Source: Allosediminivita pacifica
GTDB lineage: Bacteria; Pseudomonadota; Alphaproteobacteria; Rhodobacterales; Rhodobacteraceae
Length of the DNA: 64,000 nucleotides
Reading direction: 5' to 3'
Assembly: GCF_003054175.1 (NCBI RefSeq)
Contig: NZ_QBKN01000025.1
Coordinates: 1-64,000 of the forward strand
Position 1 is the stretch's first letter; each line of letters begins with the position of its first letter. Positions 1-8,439 of the stretch are shown in pieces. A program made the translations under genes and the position numbers. A model generated the notes under the pieces. The model saw only the letters and a program-made list of their open reading frames with translations. It did not search any database and was not told where the DNA came from.

Positions 1-14
1 GTAATCTTTGACAT
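1..14 (-). CDS. 5' end of a gene leaving the window (product unknown)
   Basis: An ATG on the minus strand at position 14 begins MSKIT and is preceded at ideal distance by GGGAGG. Only four codons and part of a fifth are inside the window, so the product cannot be named. The call rests only on the start codon and the strong ribosome binding site. Confidence 0.4.
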
Positions 15-141
15 GACCGCCTCCCATTAAGGATTGTTGCGATCCCACCTTGGCACAGCGATGCCGTCGGGGGGCGGTTACAGCATCAAAGCCGCGACGG
101 GTGACCGGTTTGGAAAGCCCAGCCGTGGCCTTGCCGCAGGA

Positions 142-222
142 GATCGGGTTTAGGTCGCTCGTCGCGGCCCGACAATCACTGCCCGCCGGAAGGATGTCCC
201 GAAGGGACTGACCTAAACGATC
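142..222. repeat. Inverted repeat in the leading intergenic region
   Basis: GATCGGGTTTAGGTC (142-156) and GACCTAAACGATC (210-222) are inverted copies; the left arm has two extra G. They enclose about 53 bases. The region between the off-window gene and the LysR gene holds nothing else I recognise. It could be a folded leader, a regulatory site or a relic of a mobile element. Confidence 0.4.
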
Positions 223-261
223 AGGAGCCTCGGGCAACTGCTGATCAGACACTTGTCATGC

Positions 262-1173
262 TTAGTGAAGCCCTTGCAGTTCCGCGGATACGAGGGTGTA
301 CAGAAGATCCCGCAGCCAGGTATTGGGCGCGTCGCTTCGGTTGTGCGGATGCCAGGCGACCTCTGTCGGGAAGGTCCCCAGGTCCAGCGGGACCGGCATG
401 TCAAGAAGCCCATAGGGTTCGGCAACCATGGCGGCGATGCGCGCCGGGACCGTGGCAATGCCTCCGATGCGGGCGACTGTCGGCGCGGCCATCAGGAAGT
501 GCGAGACGATGATCGAGGTGTTGCGGCGCAGGCCCGTGTCGGCCGTCAGCTTGTGCAGCCCGGTGCGCCAGTTGCCGGGCGGCGCCACAACCACATGCGG
601 CAGCCGCTCGTAGAGGCTGCGGTCCAGTGTGGCGTCGCCTCCCAAGGCCCCGGGCGCGACGATGCAGCGGAACCCATCGCTGAACAGCTCCGAGACAACG
701 AGGTCTTCCGGGGGCGGGTGGAACCGTCCGAGGGCGAGATCGAAGCTCTGCCCGGCAAGGGACCGCGGGTCCAGGTCCGGGCCGATCGGCGCGATCTCGA
801 GCTTCGCCCCGGGGGCGTCACGCGCGAAGGCCGCGGCCAGAGGCGGGGCCAGCACCACCTCTGCGTAGGGCCCCAGCAAGAGCCGGAAGCGTCGCGTGCT
901 TCGGGCCGGATCGAAAGGCTCCGCGGCACGGAAGGCCTGCTCGAGGCGGGCCAGCCCCGCCGCGACGTCCGGCGCGATCTGCAGGGCCTTCTCGGTCGGC
1001 TCGACGCCGTACCTCGCGCGCAGGAAAAGCTCATCCCCCAGGGCATGGCGCAACCGCGCCAGGGCCGCGCTGACGGTGCTTTGGGATTGGCCGAGGCGTC
1101 GCGCCGCAGCGGTGACATTGCGTTCCTCCATCACGGCGTGGAAGACCCGCAGAAGGGATATATCGGCGCTCAT
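262..1173 (-). CDS. LysR-family transcriptional regulator
   Basis: This 303-residue protein has the usual LysR length. Its N-terminal winged helix-turn-helix (residues about 5-62) includes AARRLGQSQSTVSAALARLR, followed by a periplasmic-binding-like effector domain. The effector domain resembles the NodD/SyrM-type branch in its LGPYAEVVLAPPL stretch, but the ligand cannot be read from sequence. It is divergent from the DJ-1/PfpI gene across a 132-base gap that holds paired dyad-like sites, so the DJ-1 gene is the probable target and autoregulation is likely. The start ATGAGCGCC fits the LysR N-terminus. Confidence 0.9.
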   Translation of the reverse strand: MSADISLLRVFHAVMEERNVTAAARRLGQSQSTVSAALARLRHALGDELFLRARYGVEPTEKALQIAPDVAAGLARLEQAFRAAEPFDPARSTRRFRLLLGPYAEVVLAPPLAAAFARDAPGAKLEIAPIGPDLDPRSLAGQSFDLALGRFHPPPEDLVVSELFSDGFRCIVAPGALGGDATLDRSLYERLPHVVVAPPGNWRTGLHKLTADTGLRRNTSIIVSHFLMAAPTVARIGGIATVPARIAAMVAEPYGLLDMPVPLDLGTFPTEVAWHPHNRSDAPNTWLRDLLYTLVSAELQGLH

Positions 1174-1183
1174 TTGTCCAGCT

Positions 1184-1222
1184 TATCGATTTCTGGGATA
1201 GGGCACATCAATTTCTCGATTG
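1184..1222. promoter_or_regulatory. Candidate LysR operators
   Basis: Two related motifs lie two helical turns apart (22 bases): ATCGATTTCTGGGAT from 1185 and ATCAATTTCTCGATT from 1207. The first sits in TATC-N9-GATA, which fits the T-N11-A pattern of LysR sites. The second contains CAAT-N6-ATTG. Both lie between the divergent regulator and its neighbour. Confidence 0.45.
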
Positions 1223-1305
1223 GCTGTGCCTGCCCCATATCAGTCCGGAGACGTTCCGGAGGCGAGCCTCGCGGGACGTCGCGAACATCCAAGGAGCCCC
1301 TGAAA

Positions 1306-1986
1306 ATGGCACGTATTCTGATCCTCTCCACCGCGGCCGACGTCCTGGGCGATACCGGCAACCCCACCGGCGTCTGGTACGAAGAGCTGGCGAGCCCTTA
1401 CTACGCCTTCCTCGACGCGGGCCACGACGTCACGCTCGTGACGTTGGGCGGAAAGCCCATCCCCATCGACCCGAATTCCGACGCGAGGGGTGAGGATGCC
1501 CCGGCCTCGGTCACGAGGTTCCGCGCAGATGGGGAGGCAACGGCGCTTCTGGAGAAGCCCGGCCGCCTCGAGGACGAGGACGTCACCGCCTACGATGCGC
1601 TCTACATCCCCGGGGGCCATGGCGCGATGTTCGACCTTGCCGAAAGCGCGTACGCGGCCGAGGTCATCGGCAAGGCCTGGGACAGCGGCAAGATCGTCGC
1701 CTCGGTCTGCCACGGCCCGGCTGCCTTTGCGAAGGTCGTGGACGCGAATGGCGTGTCCATCGTGAAGGGGCGCAAGGTCTCTGCCTTCACCAACAGCGAG
1801 GAAGAAGCCGTGGGGCTGACGAAGGCGGTGCCCTTCCTCCTTGAAACGAAGCTGCGCGAGCTCGGCGCAATCTTCGAGGGCGTCGACGATTGGCAGCCTC
1901 ATGCCGTGGCCGATGGCCGCCTGGTGACAGGGCAGAACCCCGCCTCCTCCGAGGATGCGGCGAAGAAGGTCCTCGCCCTGCTGTAA
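1306..1986 (+). CDS. DJ-1/PfpI family type 1 glutamine amidotransferase-like protein
   Basis: This 226-residue protein belongs to the DJ-1/PfpI/Hsp31 superfamily, whose members act as glyoxalases or deglycases, chaperones or proteases on stress-damaged molecules. The nucleophile elbow SVCHGPAAF places the reactive cysteine at residue 135 next to His136. The conserved acidic residue is in GVWYEEL near residue 26, and YIPGGHGAMFDL is the typical loop before it. The open frame extends much further upstream, but ATG 1306 matches the family N-terminus (MARILIL) and follows an AAGGAG. The divergent LysR gene is its probable regulator. The substrate is unknown. Confidence 0.88.
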   Translation: MARILILSTAADVLGDTGNPTGVWYEELASPYYAFLDAGHDVTLVTLGGKPIPIDPNSDARGEDAPASVTRFRADGEATALLEKPGRLEDEDVTAYDALYIPGGHGAMFDLAESAYAAEVIGKAWDSGKIVASVCHGPAAFAKVVDANGVSIVKGRKVSAFTNSEEEAVGLTKAVPFLLETKLRELGAIFEGVDDWQPHAVADGRLVTGQNPASSEDAAKKVLALL

Positions 1987-1994
1987 CGTCTCGG

Positions 1995-2020
1995 AGCGCC
2001 GCCCGGCCTCGGGCGGCGCT
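1995..2020 (+). terminator. Hairpin terminator after the DJ-1 gene
   Basis: A perfect 10-bp stem AGCGCCGCCC/GGGCGGCGCT with a 6-base loop starts eight bases after the stop codon. No T-run follows, so it may be a 3' stabiliser or a Rho-dependent end rather than a classical intrinsic terminator. Confidence 0.5.
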
Positions 2021-2169
2021 GGCCTGCGGGCCGGGGCAATGGTGCAACGAGATGCTGTCCGCAGCGCGCCCCCCAAGGCTCCATGAGCGGATCTCGCCGC
2101 CGTTCAAAATGCCGCTCCGCTCGCGAAGGTCTGCTTTCGGGACAAACGTCCAGGTGTCGAAGATTCACT

Positions 2170-2471
2170 TCTGGTCAGAGCATCGCCGGGCAAACCTCCG
2201 ACCATCACCTCTTCGATCTGGTCATGGTCGAGCCTCCTACCCCAACCATCTTGGTGACTGACCGAGGTTATGACGCTGACAGCATTCGGAAGAGCATAGA
2301 GAGGCGCGGTGCGCTTCCGGTGATCCCGATGCGGAAAGCTTGCATGATGCGCGTGGGGTGAACCGCTCCCTCTACAAGCAACGCAATCTGGACGAACGCT
2401 GCTTCAAAAAGCCCCGCAGCGTCGCGACCCGCTACGAGAAGGCCCCGCGGGACTTCTCGGACTTCACCTAA
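2170..2471 (+). pseudogene. Degraded IS5-type transposase remnant
   Basis: The translation contains the C-terminal IS5/IS427-type transposase signature: GQTSD, then LVTDRGYDAD, then LPVIPMRKA. The frame is broken by a TGA at about 2359-2361 and resumes one frame over as VNRSLYKQRNLDERCFKK and SVATRYEKAP, ending with a TAA at 2469-2471. A few residues usual between CFNK and RVATRY are also missing. The N-terminal half of the transposase and the terminal inverted repeats are not visible. It is a dead relic between the DJ-1 gene and the LacI gene and marks an old insertion point. The 5' boundary is approximate. Confidence 0.8.
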
Positions 2472-2532
2472 TCTGCCAGTGGGTGCGGGCGTCTATCGAC
2501 CTTCCCCAGCATCATTCGCAGGGCCTCAGAAT

Positions 2533-3567
2533 TCAAGCCGAGGCGCGCAGCTTCAGTTCGGCATGCAGCAGGGTGCAAGAAGGGGCGCTGACAGGCTCCT
2601 CGTCTAGCCGACCGAGGAGTTCCGTCATAGCGCGACGGGCCATCTCGCCATAGTTCTGAGCCACGGTGGTCAAGGGCGGGCAAGCGTAGCGCGCCTGCGG
2701 GTGGTCGTCGTGTCCGGCGATGCGCAGATCGTCCTCGGGCCCGCGACCGACCTTCAGCCCCGCCTCCCAGGCGGCGAGCTGCGCGCCAAGCGCGACCCGG
2801 TCGTTGGCGCAGAGCAGCGTGTCGCTCGGCAGGCCCGAACGGATCAGCGCCGTCGCCGCCTCGTGGCCGAAGCGCTCGAAATCCCAAGTCTTCTGGTCCG
2901 GGATCGGCAGAAGCACCGGATCCTGCCCGGCGCGGTGCATCGCGGAAGCATAGGCCTCGCGGCGGTCCAGGGCGTTGCGGTTGACCTCGGGCATGCCGAG
3001 ATAGCAGGGCGGCTCGCCCGAGCGGCAGAGGTAGTCGACCATCAGACCCATGCTCTGCGCGTTGTCGGTGCCGACAAATATGCAATCATGGTCCGGCGGG
3101 CTGTCGACGTAGACCAATGGCAGCTCGCGTTCGAGTTCGGAGAGCCTGTCGTTCGAGGCCTCGGCGCCGGTCGGCACCACGATCAGCCCGGCCACGTTCA
3201 TCGACTGCAACCGGTCGACCGCCGCGCTTTCCAGCTCGTGGCTTCCATTGCTCGAGAGCATGAAGGCGAAGAACCCGGCCTCGAGCGCCAGCTGTTCGAC
3301 CGAGCGCGTCAGTTCCATGTAGAACGGGTCGGTCGAGTTCGGGATGAGGATCCCGAGGATATTGCTGCGCCGCCGCTTGAGGTTGACCGCGAAGAGATTG
3401 GGCCGAAAGCCGCTCTCGGCCAGCGCCGCCTCGATCTTGGCCCGCGTGCTGCCGCGCACGGAGCTGGGATCATTGAAGAACTTCGAGACGGTCGGGCGCG
3501 AAAGCCCGACATAGGCCGAGAAATCCTCCATCGTCCGGATCTGTCGCGGGTGTCGCTGTGTCACCAT
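2533..3567 (-). CDS. LacI-family transcriptional regulator
   Basis: This 344-residue protein has a LacI helix-turn-helix near residues 13-60 (MEDFSAYVGLSRPTVSKFF, then the hinge motif SGFRPN) and a periplasmic-binding-like sugar sensor domain (LGILIPNSTDPFYMEL, GHDDHPQARY). It is the last gene of the minus-strand sugar operon, 38 bases after gatZ, so it most likely senses the transported sugar or its phosphate and represses the promoter upstream of the binding-protein gene. The N-terminus has about ten extra residues before the usual HTH. The alternative of a regulator for an unrelated operon is unlikely given its position. Confidence 0.92.
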   Translation of the reverse strand: MVTQRHPRQIRTMEDFSAYVGLSRPTVSKFFNDPSSVRGSTRAKIEAALAESGFRPNLFAVNLKRRRSNILGILIPNSTDPFYMELTRSVEQLALEAGFFAFMLSSNGSHELESAAVDRLQSMNVAGLIVVPTGAEASNDRLSELERELPLVYVDSPPDHDCIFVGTDNAQSMGLMVDYLCRSGEPPCYLGMPEVNRNALDRREAYASAMHRAGQDPVLLPIPDQKTWDFERFGHEAATALIRSGLPSDTLLCANDRVALGAQLAAWEAGLKVGRGPEDDLRIAGHDDHPQARYACPPLTTVAQNYGEMARRAMTELLGRLDEEPVSAPSCTLLHAELKLRASA

Positions 3568-3605
3568 GCGGGGCGGGGCCTCCTCTGTGGTCGGGAATGC
3601 TTCGC

Positions 3606-4883
3606 TCAGCCGCCGCAGGCCGAGATGTAATCCTGCATGACAGCCTCGACCGAAGCAAGCGCAAGGGCCCGCGCCCGCGGCGCCAGCCGGCTGCCGCGCA
3701 CAGCATCATAGCGTGCGCCAAGATACTGGCCGATCAGCGTTTCCGGGATCGCTTCGTCGCCCAGCACATCGAAGAGGGCGTCAAGCGCGGCGCGTGCCTC
3801 GGGCTGGGGCCAGTAGTAGCGAATCCGGTCCGAATAGCTGAAGTGACGCTGCAGCGCGCGCTCGGCGTCACTGCCCTCGTAGTAGCGGTCCCAGTTGGCG
3901 GGCGCGGAGAGCATCACCGCCTCCATGCTCTCGCGCAGCCTCTGCGGGCGGGCGCCCGGGTGCAGTTCAGCGGCGATGGCATCGAGGCCATAGAGCGCCT
4001 CGCGCAGGGCGAAGGTGAGGCCCGGGCCGACCTTGAGGATGGCGAACCCGTCCCGCACCAGCGCCGCGAGGTTGCGCTGACGCTGGTAGTCGGTGGAATG
4101 CGCCTCGAAGACCAGACCGGGCAAGTCGTCCAGCACGCCCGAAAGAGGCTGCGCCTTGGCACTATCGTAGTCGATGACGTTGTGGTTCCCGAACTCGACG
4201 CCGGGCTGGACCACGGCGGCGATGACCCGACCGAAGGCCTCGGCCTGACCGGCGGCCGCAAAGGCCTCGCGATGCACTTCGACGGTCGTGCGCGCGGCAA
4301 GGGGATCGGTGAGTTCCAGTTCTCCCAGCTCTTCCATCGCGCCGCCGGGGATCGGCACCTCGGTGCCGATGATGTAGACCGGAGCGGGAATGTCGCCGCC
4401 GGGTCTTGCCGCCTCCGCGGCTCCGGCCAGTCGCGCTGCCCGTGCAGCGGTGGTGGCATCGTCCAGCGCCACCGGCTCACCGGCGCAGCCCATCGAACAG
4501 TCGAGATGCAGCTTCGTGAAGCCGGCGGCAGAATAGGCGCGGATCATCTCCTCGGCCTTGTCCATGGCCTCGGCCGCGGGCAGCGACTTCCACGGATTCG
4601 GCCCGAGGTGGTCGCCGCCAAGGATCAAACGGTCGAGCGGAAACGACTGGCTCGCGGCGATCTGCTCTACGAAAACTCGGAAATCGGCGGGGGTCATGCC
4701 GGTATAGCCGCCGTCCTGGTTCACCTGATTGCAGGTCGCTTCGATCAGCAGCGGAAGCGCGGTCGGCCTCGTCGCGGACATCGCCGCCTCCAGCACCATG
4801 GCGTTGGCCGAACAGACGGAAGGGATGCCCGAAGGCCCCGCGCGGTCGCGCCAGGCGGCAATGTCGTGCAGCGGGTTGGTCAT
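3606..4883 (-). CDS. gatZ: D-tagatose 6-phosphate 4-epimerase / tagatose-bisphosphate aldolase non-catalytic subunit family (GatZ/KbaZ)
   Basis: The protein has 425 residues from ATG 4883, as usual for the GatZ/KbaZ TIM-barrel family. Recognisable stretches are IPSVCSANAMVLEAAM, LIEATCNQVNQDGGYTGM, LILGGDHLGPNPW and KLHLDCSMGC. In enterobacteria GatZ supports the aldolase GatY. No GatY-type gene is present here, and Agrobacterium relatives next to a tagatose kinase act alone as D-tagatose 6-phosphate 4-epimerases, giving fructose 6-phosphate; I infer that role here. An upstream in-frame TTG (4898) overlaps the kinase stop. The ATG with GAAGGA eight bases before it is the better start. Confidence 0.88.
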   Translation of the reverse strand: MTNPLHDIAAWRDRAGPSGIPSVCSANAMVLEAAMSATRPTALPLLIEATCNQVNQDGGYTGMTPADFRVFVEQIAASQSFPLDRLILGGDHLGPNPWKSLPAAEAMDKAEEMIRAYSAAGFTKLHLDCSMGCAGEPVALDDATTAARAARLAGAAEAARPGGDIPAPVYIIGTEVPIPGGAMEELGELELTDPLAARTTVEVHREAFAAAGQAEAFGRVIAAVVQPGVEFGNHNVIDYDSAKAQPLSGVLDDLPGLVFEAHSTDYQRQRNLAALVRDGFAILKVGPGLTFALREALYGLDAIAAELHPGARPQRLRESMEAVMLSAPANWDRYYEGSDAERALQRHFSYSDRIRYYWPQPEARAALDALFDVLGDEAIPETLIGQYLGARYDAVRGSRLAPRARALALASVEAVMQDYISACGG

Positions 4884-4887
4884 GTCT

Positions 4888-5832
4888 TCATCCTTCAACG
4901 TGAGAGGCCAGCATGGCGTCGAGCTCTGCCCGGTTTGAGGTCCCTTCCATCGGCCCGAGCCGGGTCACGGCGCGGGCGCCGGCGGCATTGGCGTAAGCCA
5001 GCGCAGTGGCCGGCGGCGCACCGGCCAGCCAGAAGCTGACAAAGGCGCCGCCGAAGCTGTCGCCGGCGCCGGTGGGATCGATCTCTTCAACCGGGATCGA
5101 ATCCACATCGGTGCGCCCTTCGGCGCTGAAATGGCTTGCGCCACCCGAGCCGCGTTTGATGACGATCTCACCGATGCCACGGGCCAGCAGCTCGGCCACC
5201 GCCCCGGCCTCGTCCTGGGCCTTCGTGAAGAGAAAGATCTCCTCGCCCGAGGGCAGGAAAAGGTCGGTCTGCCCGAGCACCCGCTCGAGCGCCTCGCGCA
5301 GCCCGGGCGCACCGAGCATCTCGGGGCGCAGGTTGGGATCGAAGCTCAGCGTGCCGCCGCGCGCCTTGATCCGCTCGATCGCCTCGCCCGCACGACGGGC
5401 CAGACCGGGCGCCGAGAGCGCCGTACCCATGAGATGCATGTGGTCGCAGGTTTCGATCAGCGCGTCGCCGCCCGGCGTGGTGTTGATCCGTCCGCAGGCG
5501 GCGTGCGTGATGTTGTAGACAAAGGCGCGCGAGCCGTCCTCGCGGTAGCGCACGAAGGCCGAGCCGGTGCTCTCGCCGGGCGCGATCTCGATACCCGAGA
5601 CGTCGACCCCGTCCGCGACAAGCCGGTCAAGGTTGACCCGCCCGAAGTCGTCATCCCCGACGCGCGAGAGGATCGCGCAGGGGGTGCCCAGCTTGCCGAC
5701 CTGGTCGATGAAGATCGCAGGGGCGCCTGAGGGAAAGGGGCCGATCAGCGGCTGCGCCTCGCGGAAGCCGTCGCCGCGCGTGGTCGCGACGATCTCGACA
5801 AGGACCTCGCCCACGGTCAGTACCTTGCTCAT
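4888..5832 (-). CDS. tagK: PfkB-family sugar kinase, probable D-tagatose kinase
   Basis: This 314-residue ribokinase/PfkB-fold kinase shows the N-terminal substrate-binding start MSKVLTVGEVLVEI and the C-terminal PfkB signature with the catalytic base, DPTGAGDSFGGAFVSF (anion hole GAGD). It transfers phosphate from ATP to a sugar. The assignment to tagatose comes from the gene order kinase-GatZ, as in Agrobacterium galactitol/tagatose loci; the fold alone does not fix the sugar. It starts five bases after the permease stop and ends four bases before gatZ, so it is in the same transcript. Confidence 0.82.
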   Translation of the reverse strand: MSKVLTVGEVLVEIVATTRGDGFREAQPLIGPFPSGAPAIFIDQVGKLGTPCAILSRVGDDDFGRVNLDRLVADGVDVSGIEIAPGESTGSAFVRYREDGSRAFVYNITHAACGRINTTPGGDALIETCDHMHLMGTALSAPGLARRAGEAIERIKARGGTLSFDPNLRPEMLGAPGLREALERVLGQTDLFLPSGEEIFLFTKAQDEAGAVAELLARGIGEIVIKRGSGGASHFSAEGRTDVDSIPVEEIDPTGAGDSFGGAFVSFWLAGAPPATALAYANAAGARAVTRLGPMEGTSNRAELDAMLASHVEG

Positions 5833-5836
5833 CGCT

Positions 5837-6811
5837 TCAGCCCTGCCGCTGCTTGGAGCGCACGTCGAGGTAGACGGCGATCAGGATCACCAGCCCCTTG
5901 ACGATCAGCTGATAGAAATAGGGCACCGAAAGCATGTTCATGCCGTTGTTCAGCACCCCGATGATCAGCGCGCCAATCAGCGTGCCGACCATGGTGCCCA
6001 CGCCTCCGGACAGCGAGGTCCCGCCCAGAACGGCCGCCGCGATGGCGTCCAGCTCATAGCTCATCCCGGCGTTGGTCTGGGCCGAGTATAGCCGCGAGGA
6101 CAGCAGGATCCCCGATATCGCCGCCATCAGGCCCGAGATCATGAAGATGCGGATCTTCATCGCGTCGACATTGATCCCCGAATACAGCGCCGCTTCGCGG
6201 TTGCCGCCGGTCAGATAGGTCTTGCGTCCAAAGGTGGTGTGCGCCAGCGCCACGTGGTTGACCACGAACAGCACCAGCACCACCCAGATGATGATCGGCA
6301 CGCCCAGAAAACTGTTCGCACCGATGGCGATCCACGTGGGATCCATGTTCATCGCGGGCGCCCCGCCGGTCGGCAGGCTCACGAGGCCACGGAAGATGCT
6401 CATGGTGGCCACGGTCACGATGAAGGACGGCAGCAGGAGCTTGGCGGTCATCACGCCGTTGAAAAGCCCCATGGCCGCACCTGCCGCCAGCGTCAGCACT
6501 AGCGCCGGGCCAAAGCCCCAGCCCAACCCGATGATCTGCGCGCCAACCATGCCCGCCACGGCGATGATCGAACCGACCGACAGGTCGATCTCACCCAGAA
6601 GGATGACCCATGTCATTCCGAACGCGGTGATGGCGATCACCGCGACCTGCTGGAAGATATTGGTTAAGTTGGCCACCGACAGGAACCTGTCGTTGGTGAG
6701 CGAGAAGAAGACGCACAGCGCCACCAGTGACAGCACGATGCCGGCGTATTGGCGCAACACCGCGCGCAGGTAGGCCTGTCGGTCAGAGGTCATGTTCGCG
6801 GTTTCGGTCAT
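5837..6811 (-). CDS. Ribose-type sugar ABC transporter permease
   Basis: This 324-residue polytopic membrane protein of the RbsC/AraH branch has about eight to ten hydrophobic segments. The family signature GEIDLSVGSIIAVAGM lies at about residues 73-88 and VLGGTSLSGGVGTMVGTLIG near 260-280. It forms the homodimeric channel of a CUT2-class importer together with the adjacent ATPase and binding protein. The start codon overlaps the ATPase stop (ATGA), which indicates translational coupling. Confidence 0.93.
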   Translation of the reverse strand: MTETANMTSDRQAYLRAVLRQYAGIVLSLVALCVFFSLTNDRFLSVANLTNIFQQVAVIAITAFGMTWVILLGEIDLSVGSIIAVAGMVGAQIIGLGWGFGPALVLTLAAGAAMGLFNGVMTAKLLLPSFIVTVATMSIFRGLVSLPTGGAPAMNMDPTWIAIGANSFLGVPIIIWVVLVLFVVNHVALAHTTFGRKTYLTGGNREAALYSGINVDAMKIRIFMISGLMAAISGILLSSRLYSAQTNAGMSYELDAIAAAVLGGTSLSGGVGTMVGTLIGALIIGVLNNGMNMLSVPYFYQLIVKGLVILIAVYLDVRSKQRQG

Positions 6812-8313
6812 TGGACGTGTCCCGTTGCAAAGGTCATTACCCTCTCGGGTGTCAGTGTGTCGCGCGGCGCGGTCTGGGTGACCCGGCCTTCGGACATGAT
6901 CAGCACGCGGTCGGACAGCCCGAGCACTTCGGGCAGTTCCGAGGACACCATGAGGATGGCAGTCCCCTCGGATGCGAGCTGGCGGATGATGCGGTAGATT
7001 TCGAACTTGGCGCCCACGTCGACGCCGCGCGTGGGCTCATCGAGGATCAGGATGCGCGGCCGGGTGGCCAGCCACTTGGCCAGAACGACCTTTTGCTGGT
7101 TGCCGCCCGACAGGGTGCCGGTGACCGTCTCGATGGAGTTGGTGCGGATGCCCAGCCGGTCGACCTCGGAGAGCGCTTCGCGCCGCTCGGCCCGGCTCCG
7201 CACGAAGCCGCGCGAAGAAAAGCGCGGCAGCGCGGCCATGGACACGTTGGGCCGGAGCGCGTGCGACAGCACCAGCCCCTGTTCCTTGCGGTTCTCGGTG
7301 ACAAAGCCGATGCCATGCTCGATGGCCTCGGCGGCCGAGCGGATGGTGACAGGCGCGCCGTCGATCTCGACGGTGCCGCGCGCCACGCCGGTGCCGAACA
7401 GGGCATTCATGACCTCGGACCGTCCCGAGCCGATGAGCCCGAAGAACCCGAGGATCTCGCCGTGGCGCACCTCGAAGGAAACGCCCTCGAAAGCGCCGGT
7501 CTGGGCCAGCCCCGTCACGCGCAGCGCAGGCGCTGCCTGTGGATCGGGGGCCTCCCCGATGCGCGGCGGGTAGATCTCGGTCATTTCACGGCCCACCATC
7601 ATGGCGATCAGCGCGTCGATGGTGGTGTCCTCGCGCGCCACGGTGTCGACGTATTTTCCGTCGCGCACCACCGTGATGTCGTCGGACAGGCGCATGATCT
7701 CTTCCATGCGGTGCGAGATGTAGATGACTGCCTTGCCCTGTGCCTTGAGCCGCCCGATGATACCGAAAAGGATCTCGGCCTCGCTGTCGGAGAGCGACGA
7801 GGTCGGCTCGTCGAAGATCACCACCTTGGCGTCGTGGCTGAGGCCCTTGGCGATCTCGACCAGCTGGCGTTGCGCGATCGACAGGTCGCCCACCTGCGCG
7901 GTCACGTCGATCGGAAGCCCGAGATCGCGGACCAGAGCACGCGCTTGCGCGGTGACCTTTCGGTCCGAAATGAACCCCATGCGCGTCGGTTCGCGGGTGG
8001 CGAGGATATTCGCCGCCACCGAGAGGTTGTTGCAGAGGCTGAGTTCCTGGAAGACGATAGCCAGCCCGCGTGCGCCCGCCTCCTGCGGGGTGGCAGGATA
8101 ATAGGGCGCGCCATCCAGCGTGATCTCTCCCGCCGTCGGCGGCTGAACACCGGCCAGGATCTTCATCAGCGTGGACTTCCCGGCGCCGTTTTCGCCGAGG
8201 ATGGTATGCACCCGACCCGCACGCACCGTCAGATCCATGTTGCTGAGCGCCACGACCGGTCCGAAGGTCTTGCGAACCCCAGTCATGTGCAGGACGATAT
8301 CGGCTTCGGCCAT
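6808..8313 (-). CDS. Ribose-type sugar ABC transporter ATP-binding protein (duplicated NBD)
   Basis: This 501-residue ATPase has two fused nucleotide-binding domains, as in RbsA/MglA. The first has Walker A GENGAGKST and Walker B VVIFDEPTSSLS. The second has the degenerate Walker A GLIGSGRSE, a canonical signature TLSGGNQQKV and Walker B ILILDEPTRGVD. The degenerate second P-loop is normal for CUT2 importers. It energises uptake of the sugar handled by the downstream kinase and GatZ. A 126-base gap with a stem-loop separates it from the binding-protein gene, so its transcript level is probably lower. Confidence 0.94.
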   Translation of the reverse strand: MAEADIVLHMTGVRKTFGPVVALSNMDLTVRAGRVHTILGENGAGKSTLMKILAGVQPPTAGEITLDGAPYYPATPQEAGARGLAIVFQELSLCNNLSVAANILATREPTRMGFISDRKVTAQARALVRDLGLPIDVTAQVGDLSIAQRQLVEIAKGLSHDAKVVIFDEPTSSLSDSEAEILFGIIGRLKAQGKAVIYISHRMEEIMRLSDDITVVRDGKYVDTVAREDTTIDALIAMMVGREMTEIYPPRIGEAPDPQAAPALRVTGLAQTGAFEGVSFEVRHGEILGFFGLIGSGRSEVMNALFGTGVARGTVEIDGAPVTIRSAAEAIEHGIGFVTENRKEQGLVLSHALRPNVSMAALPRFSSRGFVRSRAERREALSEVDRLGIRTNSIETVTGTLSGGNQQKVVLAKWLATRPRILILDEPTRGVDVGAKFEIYRIIRQLASEGTAILMVSSELPEVLGLSDRVLIMSEGRVTQTAPRDTLTPERVMTFATGHVQ

Positions 8314-8392
8314 CCCGTCCTCCTTTCCAGGAAATGTGGGTAAAGGGGCCGCCCGGCCAGGCAGGGCAGCCCCGATCTACCAAAGCGTTGGC

Positions 8393-8427
8393 CCGATCCG
8401 CCGGTCCGGACGTGACGCCCGGATCGG
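8393..8427 (-). other. Intercistronic stem-loop between binding protein and ATPase genes
   Basis: CCGATCC (8393-8399) pairs with GGATCGG (8421-8427), with further CCGG/CCGG pairing inside. No T-run is present. Stem-loops at this place in binding-protein-first ABC operons commonly stabilise the upstream message and give excess binding protein. Confidence 0.45.
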
Positions 8428-8439
8428 CGAGGCCGACGC

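Noticed and set aside
253-1305. Long upstream extension of the DJ-1 gene (frame open from 253)
   Set aside because: It is antisense to the LysR gene, low complexity and Arg/Gly-rich; the family start and ribosome binding site are at 1306.
1240-2076. 278-codon minus-strand frame
   Set aside because: Shadow of the DJ-1 gene in high-GC DNA; no family features.
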